From positions 1 to 6,159 of the forward strand of contig CAMCWJ010000177.1 in NCBI GenBank assembly GCA_945882475.1: a stretch of DNA of 6,159 nucleotides. Direction: 5' to 3'. The position numbers and the translations under genes are program-made. The notes beneath the pieces were generated by a model. That model searched no databases. It was not told the DNA's origin and worked only from the letters and a program-made list of their open reading frames with translations. Source of the stretch: Bifidobacterium breve (GTDB taxonomy: Bacteria; Actinomycetota; Actinomycetes; Mycobacteriales; Mycobacteriaceae). This document shows, piece after piece, positions 1-5,652 of this stretch. Each line of letters opens with the position of its first letter. The stretch's first letter is position 1.

Positions 1-611
1 CTCTTATCCGGGAAGGGCGCGTCGTATCCGGCGCGCACCGCCCGCGAAAGCTTGTGCACCGTACCGGCACCTACCAGACGTCCGCACCTGAGCACCGGCG
101 AATACTTGGCAAAGGCGCGCCAGACCAGAAAGGCCGGCGGGGCAGGGCGGTCAGCGATAGAGAGAAAACCGTTGGCGATGAACAACTTTGAGAATCGTTC
201 GGCGTTCTCGGCCGCCACGCGCAATCCGATCAGCGAGCCCCAGTCCTGGACGACGAGGGTGACATCACGCAGATCGAGCGCGGTGAGCCAGGACGTCACC
301 CACTCGACGTGACGAAGATAGGTGTAGTCCTCGCGGTGGGTCGGTTTGTCCGAGCGGCCGAAGCCGATCAGATCCGGCGCCAACACGCGGTGACCGGCAT
401 CGACCAGCGGCGGGATCATCGTGCGGTACAGGTAGCTCCACGTCGGTTCGCCGTGCAACAGCAAAACCGGTGGGCCGTCGCGCGGGCCCTCATCGATGTA
501 GTGCATGCGCAGTGGCCGGGTGCCGGTCGCGGTGACATCGAGGTAGTGCGGTTCGAAGGGGTAGCCCTCGAGATTGGCGAATCGGGCGTCGGGCGTGCGC
601 AGAAAGTCCAC
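1..611 (-). CDS. dhmA: Haloalkane dehalogenase, DhmA-like (3' end beyond window)
   Basis: An alpha/beta-hydrolase that should split carbon-halogen bonds hydrolytically, giving an alcohol and halide in the cytoplasm. The first 203 codons are in the window. Visible motifs are HGEPTWSYLYR (53-63, oxyanion region), APDLIGFGRSDKP (78-90) and VQDWGS (121-126), where D123 is the expected nucleophile and W124 the adjacent halide-binding Trp; W164 in the cap is a candidate second halide ligand. The N-terminus (DFLRTPDARF, GYPFEPHY) and VRAGYDAPFPDK at the edge match my memory of M. tuberculosis Rv2296, about 300 aa, so roughly 97 residues including the catalytic acid and His are missing. GTG at 611 is chosen because an in-frame TAG lies at 621-623 with only ATT between as a rare alternative, and it gives the family N-terminus. 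No good Shine-Dalgarno precedes it. The 22-nt gap to the upstream symporter suggests co-transcription. The real cellular substrate is unknown. Confidence 0.9.
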   Translation of the reverse strand, partial: MDFLRTPDARFANLEGYPFEPHYLDVTATGTRPLRMHYIDEGPRDGPPVLLLHGEPTWSYLYRTMIPPLVDAGHRVLAPDLIGFGRSDKPTHREDYTYLRHVEWVTSWLTALDLRDVTLVVQDWGSLIGLRVAAENAERFSKLFIANGFLSIADRPAPPAFLVWRAFAKYSPVLRCGRLVGAGTVHKLSRAVRAGYDAPFPDK

Positions 612-633
612 CCGCGCAATCTACGCAGTGACA

Positions 634-2082
634 TCACCTTTCAGCGACCATGACCCGTGGCCGGTCCCAGATGCCGCCGTCGAGGCGGCCCGGAAGGTCG
701 GCGTCCTCGGCGACGAACACCGGATCGACGCCGGCCTCGGTCTGACGGTGGTAGTCGCGCAGGGCGGCGAACGCCCACCGGCCCAGAAGCACGATGGCAA
801 CCAGGTTGACCAACGCCATCAGGCCCATCGCGATATCCGCCACATCCCACACCGTGGACAGCTTGGCGGTCGCGCCGAGTGCGATGGCGGCCAGCACGGC
901 GACCCGGAAGATGTTGATGCCGCGTTGACGCGCGCCCAGGAAGAACAGGTTGATCTCGGCGTAGACGTAGTTGCCGAGCACCGAGGAGAAGGCGAACACG
1001 AACACCAGGATCGTCATCAGCCAGGTGGTCCAGGACCCGAGGCCGGCGGACACCGCCGAGGCGGTCAGCGAAGCACCGGCCATCTTGCTCGGAGTGAGCG
1101 GATCGTAGATCTCCGGACCGGAGACCAGGATGATCAACGCCGTTGCCGTACAGATGATGATGGTGTCGACGAAGACGCCCAGGGACTGGATCAAGCCCTG
1201 CTTGACCGGGTGCGACACCGTCGCGGTGGCCGCGACATTGGGCGCACTGCCCATACCGGCCTCGTTGGAGAACAGGCCGCGTTTGACGCCGTTCAGCATC
1301 GCCGCGGCGATACCGCCGGTGAATCCGCCGGCCATCTGCTCCAACCCGAATGCGCCGCCGATGATCTGGGCAAAGGCCTGCGGCAGGTTGGTGACGTTGA
1401 GCGCAATGATGACCAATGCCAGCAGCACGTAGGCCAGTGCCATCAACGGCAGCACGACCTCGGCCACCTTGGCTACCCGGCGCACGCCGCCGAACAGCAC
1501 CGGCGCGGCCAGCAGCACCAAACCGATTGTCGTGTAGTTGACTTCAATGTTGTGCGAGGTGTTGAGCACATCGGCAATCGCGTTGGCCTGCACCATGTTG
1601 AAGGCGAAGCCGAAGGTGAACACCAGCAGCACGGCGAACACCACGCCACCGGGACGCGAACCCAGCCCGCGCTGAATGTAGAAGGCCGGACCGCCGCGGA
1701 AGGTGCCATCGTCGGCGCGGACCTTGAAGATCTGGCCCAGTGTCGCCTCAACGAACGCGGTGGCCATGCCGATGAGCGCCACCACCCACATCCAGAAGAT
1801 CGCGCCCGGACCGCCGACGGTCAGCGCGATCGCCACCCCGGCGATATTGCCGGTGCCCACCCGGGATGCCAGACCGACGCAGAACGCTTGGAATGAGGAG
1901 ATGCCGCCGTCACCGGAGCGGGAATGCACCAACTGGCCGAGCATCCGCTTGAAGTAGCGGACCTGAACGAACCGGGTCCGAACGGTGAAGTAGATGCCCG
2001 CAGCCACCAGCAGGTACACCAGGATGTAGGTGTAGAGAACGTTGCTGACCGGTCCGATCAGATTGGCCTGTACGAAGCCCAT
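634..2082 (-). CDS. Sodium:alanine/glycine symporter, AGCS family
   Basis: A 482-aa multi-pass inner-membrane carrier, normal length for the family, which couples Na+ entry to uptake of alanine or glycine. Family marks are: GDGGISSFQAF (57-67), RVGTGNIAGVA (74-84) with the substrate/ion-site GTGN, the signature GGPGAIFWMWVVALIG (90-105), GGPAFYIQRGLG (130-141) and SNEAGMGSAPNVAATA (272-287). Hydrophobic segments recur through residues 17-33, 145-163, 184-200, 209-230, 299-320, 352-372, 392-404 and 416-438. The C-terminal DYHRQTEAGVDPVF (443-456) is also typical. The ATG at 2082 gives the usual short N-terminus before YILVYLLVAAGIYFTVRTRFVQVR. It lies 4 nt after the L,D-transpeptidase stop codon with only a weak AGG upstream, so translation is probably coupled to that gene. 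Substrate preference (L-Ala, D-Ala, Gly) cannot be read from the sequence. No truncation or missing motif is seen. Confidence 0.95.
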   Translation of the reverse strand: MGFVQANLIGPVSNVLYTYILVYLLVAAGIYFTVRTRFVQVRYFKRMLGQLVHSRSGDGGISSFQAFCVGLASRVGTGNIAGVAIALTVGGPGAIFWMWVVALIGMATAFVEATLGQIFKVRADDGTFRGGPAFYIQRGLGSRPGGVVFAVLLVFTFGFAFNMVQANAIADVLNTSHNIEVNYTTIGLVLLAAPVLFGGVRRVAKVAEVVLPLMALAYVLLALVIIALNVTNLPQAFAQIIGGAFGLEQMAGGFTGGIAAAMLNGVKRGLFSNEAGMGSAPNVAATATVSHPVKQGLIQSLGVFVDTIIICTATALIILVSGPEIYDPLTPSKMAGASLTASAVSAGLGSWTTWLMTILVFVFAFSSVLGNYVYAEINLFFLGARQRGINIFRVAVLAAIALGATAKLSTVWDVADIAMGLMALVNLVAIVLLGRWAFAALRDYHRQTEAGVDPVFVAEDADLPGRLDGGIWDRPRVMVAER

Positions 2083-2086
2083 CGGC

Positions 2087-3403
2087 CTAGGGCCCGGGGG
2101 CCGGCGTGATCGACCCGGCCGTCGCGGCCGGCGGTGCGCCCTTACCGGTCAGCGCACTGCCCTGAACCCACTTGTCCCACGGCAGCGACCAGTCGCCGTT
2201 ATGGATGAGTTGCAGGGGCGGCCCGCCGGTGTAGCGAACCTCAACCACATCGCCGGGTTGAACGAAATCGAAGAACAATCGGGCGTTCTCGCCGCTGAGC
2301 TTCAGGCAGCCGCTGGAGAGTTTGGTGTTGCCTTGCGCCCACAGGGTGTCGTCGAGATGGTGAAGATAGATGCCGTCGGTGCTGATCCGGGTGGCCCAGC
2401 CGATCTGGCGCTTGTAGCTGACCGCAGACCCGGCCGGCACCCCGTAGGTTGCCGAGTCCATGGTGACGGTTTCGGCCTTGTCGAGCACCGTGTAGACCCC
2501 CGGCGGGGTCCACCAGGCGAACGTCTTGTCGCCGATGACCGTGGTGCCACCGCGGCCCATCGAGGTCGGCATGGTCCGCACCAACCGGCCGTTATCGAAG
2601 ACGCTGACCTGCTTGGTGATGTCGTTGGCAATCGCGATATGGGAATCGCCAATGGTGAAGCTGCCCTTGGCATCTGCCTGACCGTAGAGGCCCTCACCGA
2701 GTTCGAGGCCGAACATGTTGGCATCGACGCTGACCCGAGTGCCGGGGGCATAGAAGTTCTCCGGTCGCCAGTGCGCGACGTAGTCGCTGACCCAGTACCA
2801 CGAACCGGCGACCGGGGGTTCGGTCCGCACGACGAGGTTCTTCTCCGCCAACGCCTTGTCGGCGATCGGCTCGTCGAAGTGGGCGCGCACCACGGTGCCG
2901 ACGCCGTAACGCTGACCCTCCTGAATGGCGAACCCACCCTGCACCTCCAGGTACGGCTGGGCGTAGTTGTTCGCGACGAGGGTGGAGAAGGTGCTGGTGC
3001 GGGACAGCGCGACGCCACTGCTGCTCTTGCTGTCGACCTTGAGCGTGTAGGTCCGGGCGAAGTTCAGTCGCTCGGTCGGCGCCCAGGACGTGCGATCAGC
3101 GGACACCGCACCCTCGACGGCGTTGCCCCAGTCGTCATACAGCGAGACCGCGGTGATCTGGCCGTCCACCACGTCCACCTTCGGGGCGGTCAGCGGATTG
3201 ACGCCCTCGGATTCGTCGAACGGGGAAATTCCCAGTAGAGGCGGCTGCGGCGCGGGCGGCAGCAATGACGACGCAGCGGTGGCCGTCGCGGTCTTGCAGC
3301 CCCCCGGGCAGCCCGGAAGCCCTGCGACGTCGCTCACCAGGACACCAGTCAGCAACGCCACGACCACGAGACTCGTGGTGCGGGCACGGCGGGTGAATGT
3401 CAC
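2087..3403 (-). CDS. L,D-transpeptidase (YkuD) with Ig-like domains, LdtMt type, variant active site
   Basis: A 438-aa exported peptidoglycan enzyme expected to form 3-3 (mDap-mDap) cross-links, releasing D-Ala from tetrapeptide stems. Layout: basic N-terminus and hydrophobic segment (11-23), possible lipobox LPGC with C32 (Pro at -2 is unusual); Pro/Ala linker (40-60); Ig-like domain about 62-145; second Ig-like domain about 148-252 with EPPVAGSWYWVSDYVAHWRP; YkuD catalytic domain about 253-392 with MPTSMG (278-283), TMDSATYGVP (314-323) and Cys366; C-terminal DWSLPWDKW (404-412) as in LdtMt2/LdtMt5; Pro/Ala-rich tail. The catalytic block reads HHLDD...LSSGCLKLS. The general-base His (H348) and Cys366 keep the LdtMt2 spacing of 18, but the SHGCxN motif is SSGCLK. 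GTG 3403 is chosen because GGAG lies 7 nt upstream (3411-3414). It is the first gene of the likely operon. The family call is firm; which LdtMt paralogue it matches is not. Confidence 0.93.
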   Translation of the reverse strand: MTFTRRARTTSLVVVALLTGVLVSDVAGLPGCPGGCKTATATAASSLLPPAPQPPLLGISPFDESEGVNPLTAPKVDVVDGQITAVSLYDDWGNAVEGAVSADRTSWAPTERLNFARTYTLKVDSKSSSGVALSRTSTFSTLVANNYAQPYLEVQGGFAIQEGQRYGVGTVVRAHFDEPIADKALAEKNLVVRTEPPVAGSWYWVSDYVAHWRPENFYAPGTRVSVDANMFGLELGEGLYGQADAKGSFTIGDSHIAIANDITKQVSVFDNGRLVRTMPTSMGRGGTTVIGDKTFAWWTPPGVYTVLDKAETVTMDSATYGVPAGSAVSYKRQIGWATRISTDGIYLHHLDDTLWAQGNTKLSSGCLKLSGENARLFFDFVQPGDVVEVRYTGGPPLQLIHNGDWSLPWDKWVQGSALTGKGAPPAATAGSITPAPGP

Positions 3404-3437
3404 CGGATCACTCCAGGGTTGGTCGTCTTTGGGTGGG

Positions 3438-3451
3438 CGTCACCTTTGACG
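3438..3451. repeat. Inverted repeat CGTCA-N4-TGACG in the transpeptidase 5' leader
   Basis: Perfect 5-bp arms (3438-3442 and 3447-3451) flank CCTT. They lie between the predicted minus-strand transcription start (about 3452) and the GTG at 3403. It could be a small operator or a hairpin at the extreme 5' end of the operon mRNA. A 5-bp arm can arise by chance, so this is only a candidate. Confidence 0.35.
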
Positions 3452-3457
3452 TCTGAG

Positions 3458-3463
3458 ATCATA
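3458..3463 (-). promoter_or_regulatory. Candidate -10 of the transpeptidase-symporter-dehalogenase operon
   Basis: The minus strand reads TATGAT, one mismatch from the SigA -10 consensus, preceded by TTTTGGC. The -35 is weak (TTCGGT at 16 nt spacing). A start 6-7 nt downstream falls near 3452 and gives an untranslated leader of about 49 nt before the GTG at 3403, whose GGAG site is at 3411-3414. No other good -10 is seen on this strand between 3404 and 3560. Confidence 0.5.
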
Positions 3464-3514
3464 GCCAAAACCATTGGGGACCGAACACCGGGCGAGGGCG
3501 GTGCCGAAGGGGGC

Positions 3515-3538
3515 GCCGAACAGGTCGCCGAACAGGTC
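3515..3538. repeat. Tandem 12-bp direct repeat GCCGAACAGGTC x2
   Basis: Two perfect adjacent copies lie at 3515-3526 and 3527-3538. Degenerate relatives sit nearby (GTGCCGAAG at 3501-3509, GACCGAACACC from 3479). The repeat ends 23 nt before the extended -10 element (TG at 3562) of the plus-strand promoter and lies upstream of the minus-strand promoter. That is a suitable position for a regulator of one or both divergent transcripts. The period of 12 is not a DNA helical turn, and replication slippage is an equally good explanation. Confidence 0.6.
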
Positions 3539-3561
3539 AGCAGGTTGGCCCTAATGCCGGC

Positions 3562-3570
3562 TGTTACACT
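3562..3570 (+). promoter_or_regulatory. Extended -10 promoter for the DEAD-box helicase
   Basis: TG at 3562-3563, one spacer base, then TACACT at 3565-3570 match the extended -10 form (TGN-TANNNT) used by SigA-type holoenzyme in mycobacteria, which often lacks a good -35. The best upstream match is TTGGCC (3545-3550) at a short 14-nt spacing. The start should fall at A3577 or A3578. The latter is the A of an ATG in frame with the helicase. If translation instead starts at 3836, the transcript has a leader of about 258 nt. Confidence 0.55.
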
Positions 3571-3578
3571 GAGGACAA

Positions 3579-3601
3579 TGCCTGCGCCTCTGGCGCGGGC
3601 A
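3579..3601 (+). repeat. Strong 5'-terminal hairpin in the helicase leader
   Basis: TGCCTGCGCC (3579-3588) and GGCGCGGGCA (3592-3601) pair over 10 bp, nine Watson-Crick and one T-G, around the loop TCT. It begins 1-2 nt after the predicted transcription start. No T-tract follows, so it is not a standard intrinsic terminator. A 5'-end stem would protect the mRNA from RNase E/J-type attack or hinder initiation at the ATG at 3578, which it largely buries. Confidence 0.65.
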
Positions 3602-3634
3602 CGTCGTGGAACGTCGTCTCCAAGACCCCCGGCA

Positions 3635-3666
3635 CCGGACCTGAGGTTCGGAGGCCGAGACCGAAC
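3635..3666 (+). repeat. Mutually exclusive stems around GGTTCGG
   Basis: CCGGACC (3635-3641) pairs with GGTTCGG (3645-3651) over 7 bp including one G-T. The same segment, as GTTCGG (3646-3651), pairs perfectly with CCGAAC (3661-3666). The shared arm means the RNA can adopt one stem or the other, the geometry of an attenuator or switch. Confidence 0.45.
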
Positions 3667-3669
3667 GAT

Positions 3670-3714
3670 CTGTGCAGCACAGCCTGTATTGGAACGTTCC
3701 GTGCAGCCTGCACA
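3670..3714 (+). repeat. Nested inverted repeats enclosing palindrome GGAACGTTCC
   Basis: TGTGCAG (3671-3677) is exactly complementary to CTGCACA (3708-3714). Each arm can also fold locally: CTGTG-CAG-CACAG (3670-3682) and GTGCA-GCC-TGCAC (3701-3713). Between them lies a perfect 10-bp palindrome, GGAACGTTCC (3691-3700). As DNA the palindrome could be a dimeric regulator site. As RNA the whole could switch between one long arm and separate hairpins. Confidence 0.5.
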
Positions 3715-3814
3715 TACGTCTCGCGGCGATCGATTTTGCCTCCCGGCAATCTCGCCACCCCCCTGTGTTGATCTGCGTATCCGACGATTCCGTCACGCAC
3801 ACCGGCACACCCGA

Positions 3815-3827
3815 TGCCTGAGAGGCA
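3815..3827 (+). promoter_or_regulatory. Hairpin sequestering the helicase ribosome-binding site
   Basis: TGCCT (3815-3819) and AGGCA (3823-3827) form a 5-bp stem with loop GAG. The Shine-Dalgarno GAGAGG (3820-3825) lies in the loop and right arm, 10 nt before the ATG at 3836. TGCCT also occurs in the leader's first hairpin (3579-3583), a second possible partner for AGGCA. Folding would lower initiation; opening by the helicase or at a given temperature is an inference. Confidence 0.45.
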
Positions 3828-3835
3828 CCGAAAAA

Positions 3836-5176
3836 ATGACTACGACCAAATCCTTCGCCGAACTCGGCGTGCCGGCACCCCTGGTGCAGGCACTGGCCGC
3901 CGACGGCCTCACCCACCCGTTCCCGATCCAGACCGAGACCCTGCCCGACACCCTGGCCGGCCGGGACGTTCTCGGCCGCGGCAAGACCGGCAGCGGCAAG
4001 ACCCTCGCCTTTGCGATCCCCATGGTCAGCCGACTGTCCCAGAACCGCCGGCAGGCCTCCCGCCCGTCAGGCCTGGTCCTGGCGCCGACCCGCGAACTGG
4101 CCACCCAGATCACCGCGACGCTGCAGCCGCTGGCCGCGGCCTACGGCCTGAAGGTCACCACCATCTTCGGTGGCGTGCCCCAGGGCCGGCAGGTCACGGC
4201 GCTGAAGTCGGGCATCGACATCGTCGTGGCGTGCCCGGGACGGCTGGAGGACCTGATGCGTCAGCGTCTGGTCAGCCTCGACGCCGTGGAGATCACCGTG
4301 ATCGACGAGGCCGACCACATGGCCGACCTCGGCTTCCTGCCCGGGGTCACCCGCATCCTGGCCGCCACCCCCGGCGGCGGTCAGCGGCTGCTGTTCTCGG
4401 CGACGCTGGACAACGGCGTCGACAAGCTGGTCAACCGCTTCCTGCGCGACGAGGTGTCGCATTCGGTCGATTCGGAGAACTCACCCGTTTCGGCGATGAC
4501 CCACCACGTCTTCCACGTCTCCGGCGTGGACGCCAAGAAGGATCTGGTGCACACCCTGGCGTCGGGCACCGGACGGCGAATTCTGTTCCTGCGCACCAAG
4601 CATCAGGCCCGCAAGCTTGCCCGGCAGCTGACCGAGGCGGGTATCCCGTCGGTCGATCTGCACGGCAACCTGTCGCAGCCGGCCCGCGACCGCAACCTGG
4701 CGGCGTTCACCGCCGGCCAGGCCCGGGTGCTGGTAGCCACCGACATCGCCGCCCGCGGCGTGCACGTCGACGACGTCGAACTGGTGGTGCACTGCGATCC
4801 GCCCACCGAGCACAAGGCCTATCTGCACCGCTCCGGGCGTACCGCCCGGGCCGGACGGGCCGGTGACGTGGTGACCGTGGTGCTGCCCGAACAGCGCCGG
4901 GACACCCAGACCCTGCTGCGCAAGGCCGGCATCCAGGTCACGCCCCAGCAGGTGGCCGCCGATTCGGCGCCGGTGCTGGAACTCGTCGGGGAGATCGCGC
5001 CCAAGCAGGCCCCGCCCGCACCGCAACCGGTCGCCTCGCGGCCGGCGCAGCCACGCCGCCCCGGCAACTCCGGCCGTCCGCCCCGCCGCAACACGGCGGG
5101 TACTGGAGGAACGGCACGGTCGGGAATGACCAGGCGGCCCAGGGCCACCCGCGCCAGTGGGGCCGGCGGAAGCTAA
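3836..5176 (+). CDS. DEAD-box ATP-dependent RNA helicase
   Basis: A 446-aa ATP-dependent RNA-unwinding protein. Motifs in order: Q motif (F7 to Q32, PFPIQ), motif I GKTGSGKT (49-56), Ia PTRELA (84-89), GG (112-113), Ib as CPGR (133-136; usually TPGR), II DEAD (157-160), III SAT (188-190), IV ILFLRTKHQ (249-257), V VATDIAARGVHVDD (300-313), VI HRSGRTARAGRAG (331-343). Residues about 385-446 are a Pro/Arg/Gly-rich basic tail, likely disordered and RNA-binding. ATG 3836 is chosen for the Q-motif position, GAGAGG upstream and the change in codon bias. An in-frame ATG at 3578 would add 86 Arg-rich residues. Close relatives act in ribosome assembly, mRNA decay or cold adaptation (RhlE/DeaD types); the role here is not determined, so no symbol is given. 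The last 25 codons have poor third-position GC (17/25) compared with another frame (24/25), so the C-terminus may be frameshifted. Confidence 0.95.
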   Translation: MTTTKSFAELGVPAPLVQALAADGLTHPFPIQTETLPDTLAGRDVLGRGKTGSGKTLAFAIPMVSRLSQNRRQASRPSGLVLAPTRELATQITATLQPLAAAYGLKVTTIFGGVPQGRQVTALKSGIDIVVACPGRLEDLMRQRLVSLDAVEITVIDEADHMADLGFLPGVTRILAATPGGGQRLLFSATLDNGVDKLVNRFLRDEVSHSVDSENSPVSAMTHHVFHVSGVDAKKDLVHTLASGTGRRILFLRTKHQARKLARQLTEAGIPSVDLHGNLSQPARDRNLAAFTAGQARVLVATDIAARGVHVDDVELVVHCDPPTEHKAYLHRSGRTARAGRAGDVVTVVLPEQRRDTQTLLRKAGIQVTPQQVAADSAPVLELVGEIAPKQAPPAPQPVASRPAQPRRPGNSGRPPRRNTAGTGGTARSGMTRRPRATRASGAGGS

Positions 5177-5652
5177 TCCGGCGCGGCCAGCCACGCCGCA
5201 CTGTCGGTGCGGGCTGACCCGACGATGCGGCAGGCGGCCGCGAACTCCGGTGTGCCGTGCTGTAACCCGGAGATCGGCCGTGCCGCGGCGTGCCGCAGCA
5301 CCATCATCGCCAGCGCGGCCGAGGTGATCGCCGGCACCACCAAAATCGTGGTGCGGGCGGTCTGGCCGACGAGGGACATCAAACGCTGGTGCGCCCCGTC
5401 CCAACCGATCTTCGACAGCGCGGTGGGCGAGATGGTGCTCAGCACCGGGGTGCGCGACTTCGTCGACCAATTCAACTTGATGTCGACGATCTCGCCGAGT
5501 GCGGGATACAGCGCCTCGATGAGGTCTGGCAGTTCGCGCGCCATCGAACCGGTTCGCGGCCACCAGGCGCCGTCGATGTCGCCACCGAGGACGCTGGACA
5601 GGGAGACCCGAACGGGGCTGGCGGTGCGCCGCGAACTACGCGGGGCGCTCAC
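5173..5652 (-). CDS. DUF5994 family protein
   Basis: A 159-aa soluble protein with the DUF5994 pattern common in mycobacteria: RVSLSSVLGGDIDGAWWPRTGS (residues 15-36), then an acidic/hydrophobic block LPDLIEALYPALGEIVDIKLNW, then TTILVVPAITS and a C-terminal ALAMMVLRHAA helix. No catalytic motif, signal peptide or membrane segment is evident, and the function is unknown. GTG 5652 is the first possible start: no in-frame start occurs between it and the TGA at 5716-5718. A 13-codon frame with a strong Shine-Dalgarno ends across this start (GTGA), so translation may depend on coupling, or the true N-terminus may have been lost by a frameshift. The TAG stop overlaps the convergent helicase stop in CTAA (5173-5176). 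Confidence 0.8.
   Translation of the reverse strand: MSAPRSSRRTASPVRVSLSSVLGGDIDGAWWPRTGSMARELPDLIEALYPALGEIVDIKLNWSTKSRTPVLSTISPTALSKIGWDGAHQRLMSLVGQTARTTILVVPAITSAALAMMVLRHAAARPISGLQHGTPEFAAACRIVGSARTDSAAWLAAPD

Larger units (their letters stand above)
3578..3835 (+). promoter_or_regulatory. Long structured 5' leader of the helicase mRNA (candidate regulatory RNA)
   Basis: The leader contains a dense series of inverted repeats: a 10-bp stem with a 3-nt loop (3579-3601); a stem at 3635-3651 whose right arm can instead pair with 3661-3666; arms TGTGCAG/CTGCACA (3671-3677, 3708-3714) enclosing the palindrome GGAACGTTCC (3691-3700); TTGCC-TCCC-GGCAA (3736-3749) inside GGCGA/TCGCC (3725-3729, 3752-3756); and a ribosome-site hairpin (3815-3827). 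The 86 codons of this stretch are open in frame with the helicase. However, they are Arg- and Pro-rich, have mixed third-position bases with AGA, AGG, CGA and GTA, and resemble no domain, so noncoding is favoured. DEAD-box helicase mRNAs in other bacteria are known to use long autoregulatory or cold-responsive leaders. I recognise no known riboswitch or Rfam family here. Confidence 0.5.

Noticed and set aside
416..637. Minus-strand frame starting at the TGATG overlapping the symporter stop, with GAAAGG just upstream
   Set aside because: The start looks coupled, but the product is Arg/Ser/Thr-rich and out of frame with the dehalogenase, whose motifs all fall in the frame starting at 611.
574..1896. 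Long plus-strand open frame (440 codons) antisense to the symporter
   Set aside because: It is rich in His, Gln, Arg and Asp with no recognisable domain. The minus strand encodes an unmistakable AGCS carrier, and open antisense frames are expected at this GC content.
2083..2110. GC-rich palindromic stretch at the transpeptidase/symporter junction, considered as a terminator
   Set aside because: It lies mostly inside the transpeptidase stop-proximal codons, has no T-tract and sits within a 4-nt intergenic junction, where termination is unlikely.
2042..3238. Plus-strand open frame (398 codons) antisense to the transpeptidase
   Set aside because: It is a mirror frame of the YkuD/Ig-domain gene and has no motif or ribosome site of its own.
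3419..3577. Further extension of the helicase frame upstream to TTG 3419
   Set aside because: It would run across both promoters and the tandem repeat, and the Gly/Glu-rich product fits no known N-terminal domain.
3814..4866. 350-codon frame starting with ATG at 3814 within the helicase
   Set aside because: It is out of frame with all DEAD-box motifs, and its Pro/Arg/His-rich composition is that of a shifted GC-rich frame.
5180..5197. Hairpin GGCG-C-GGC-CA-GCC-A-CGCC just after the helicase stop, considered as a terminator
   Set aside because: It has a mismatch, a very tight loop and no T-tract, and lies within the DUF5994 coding sequence.
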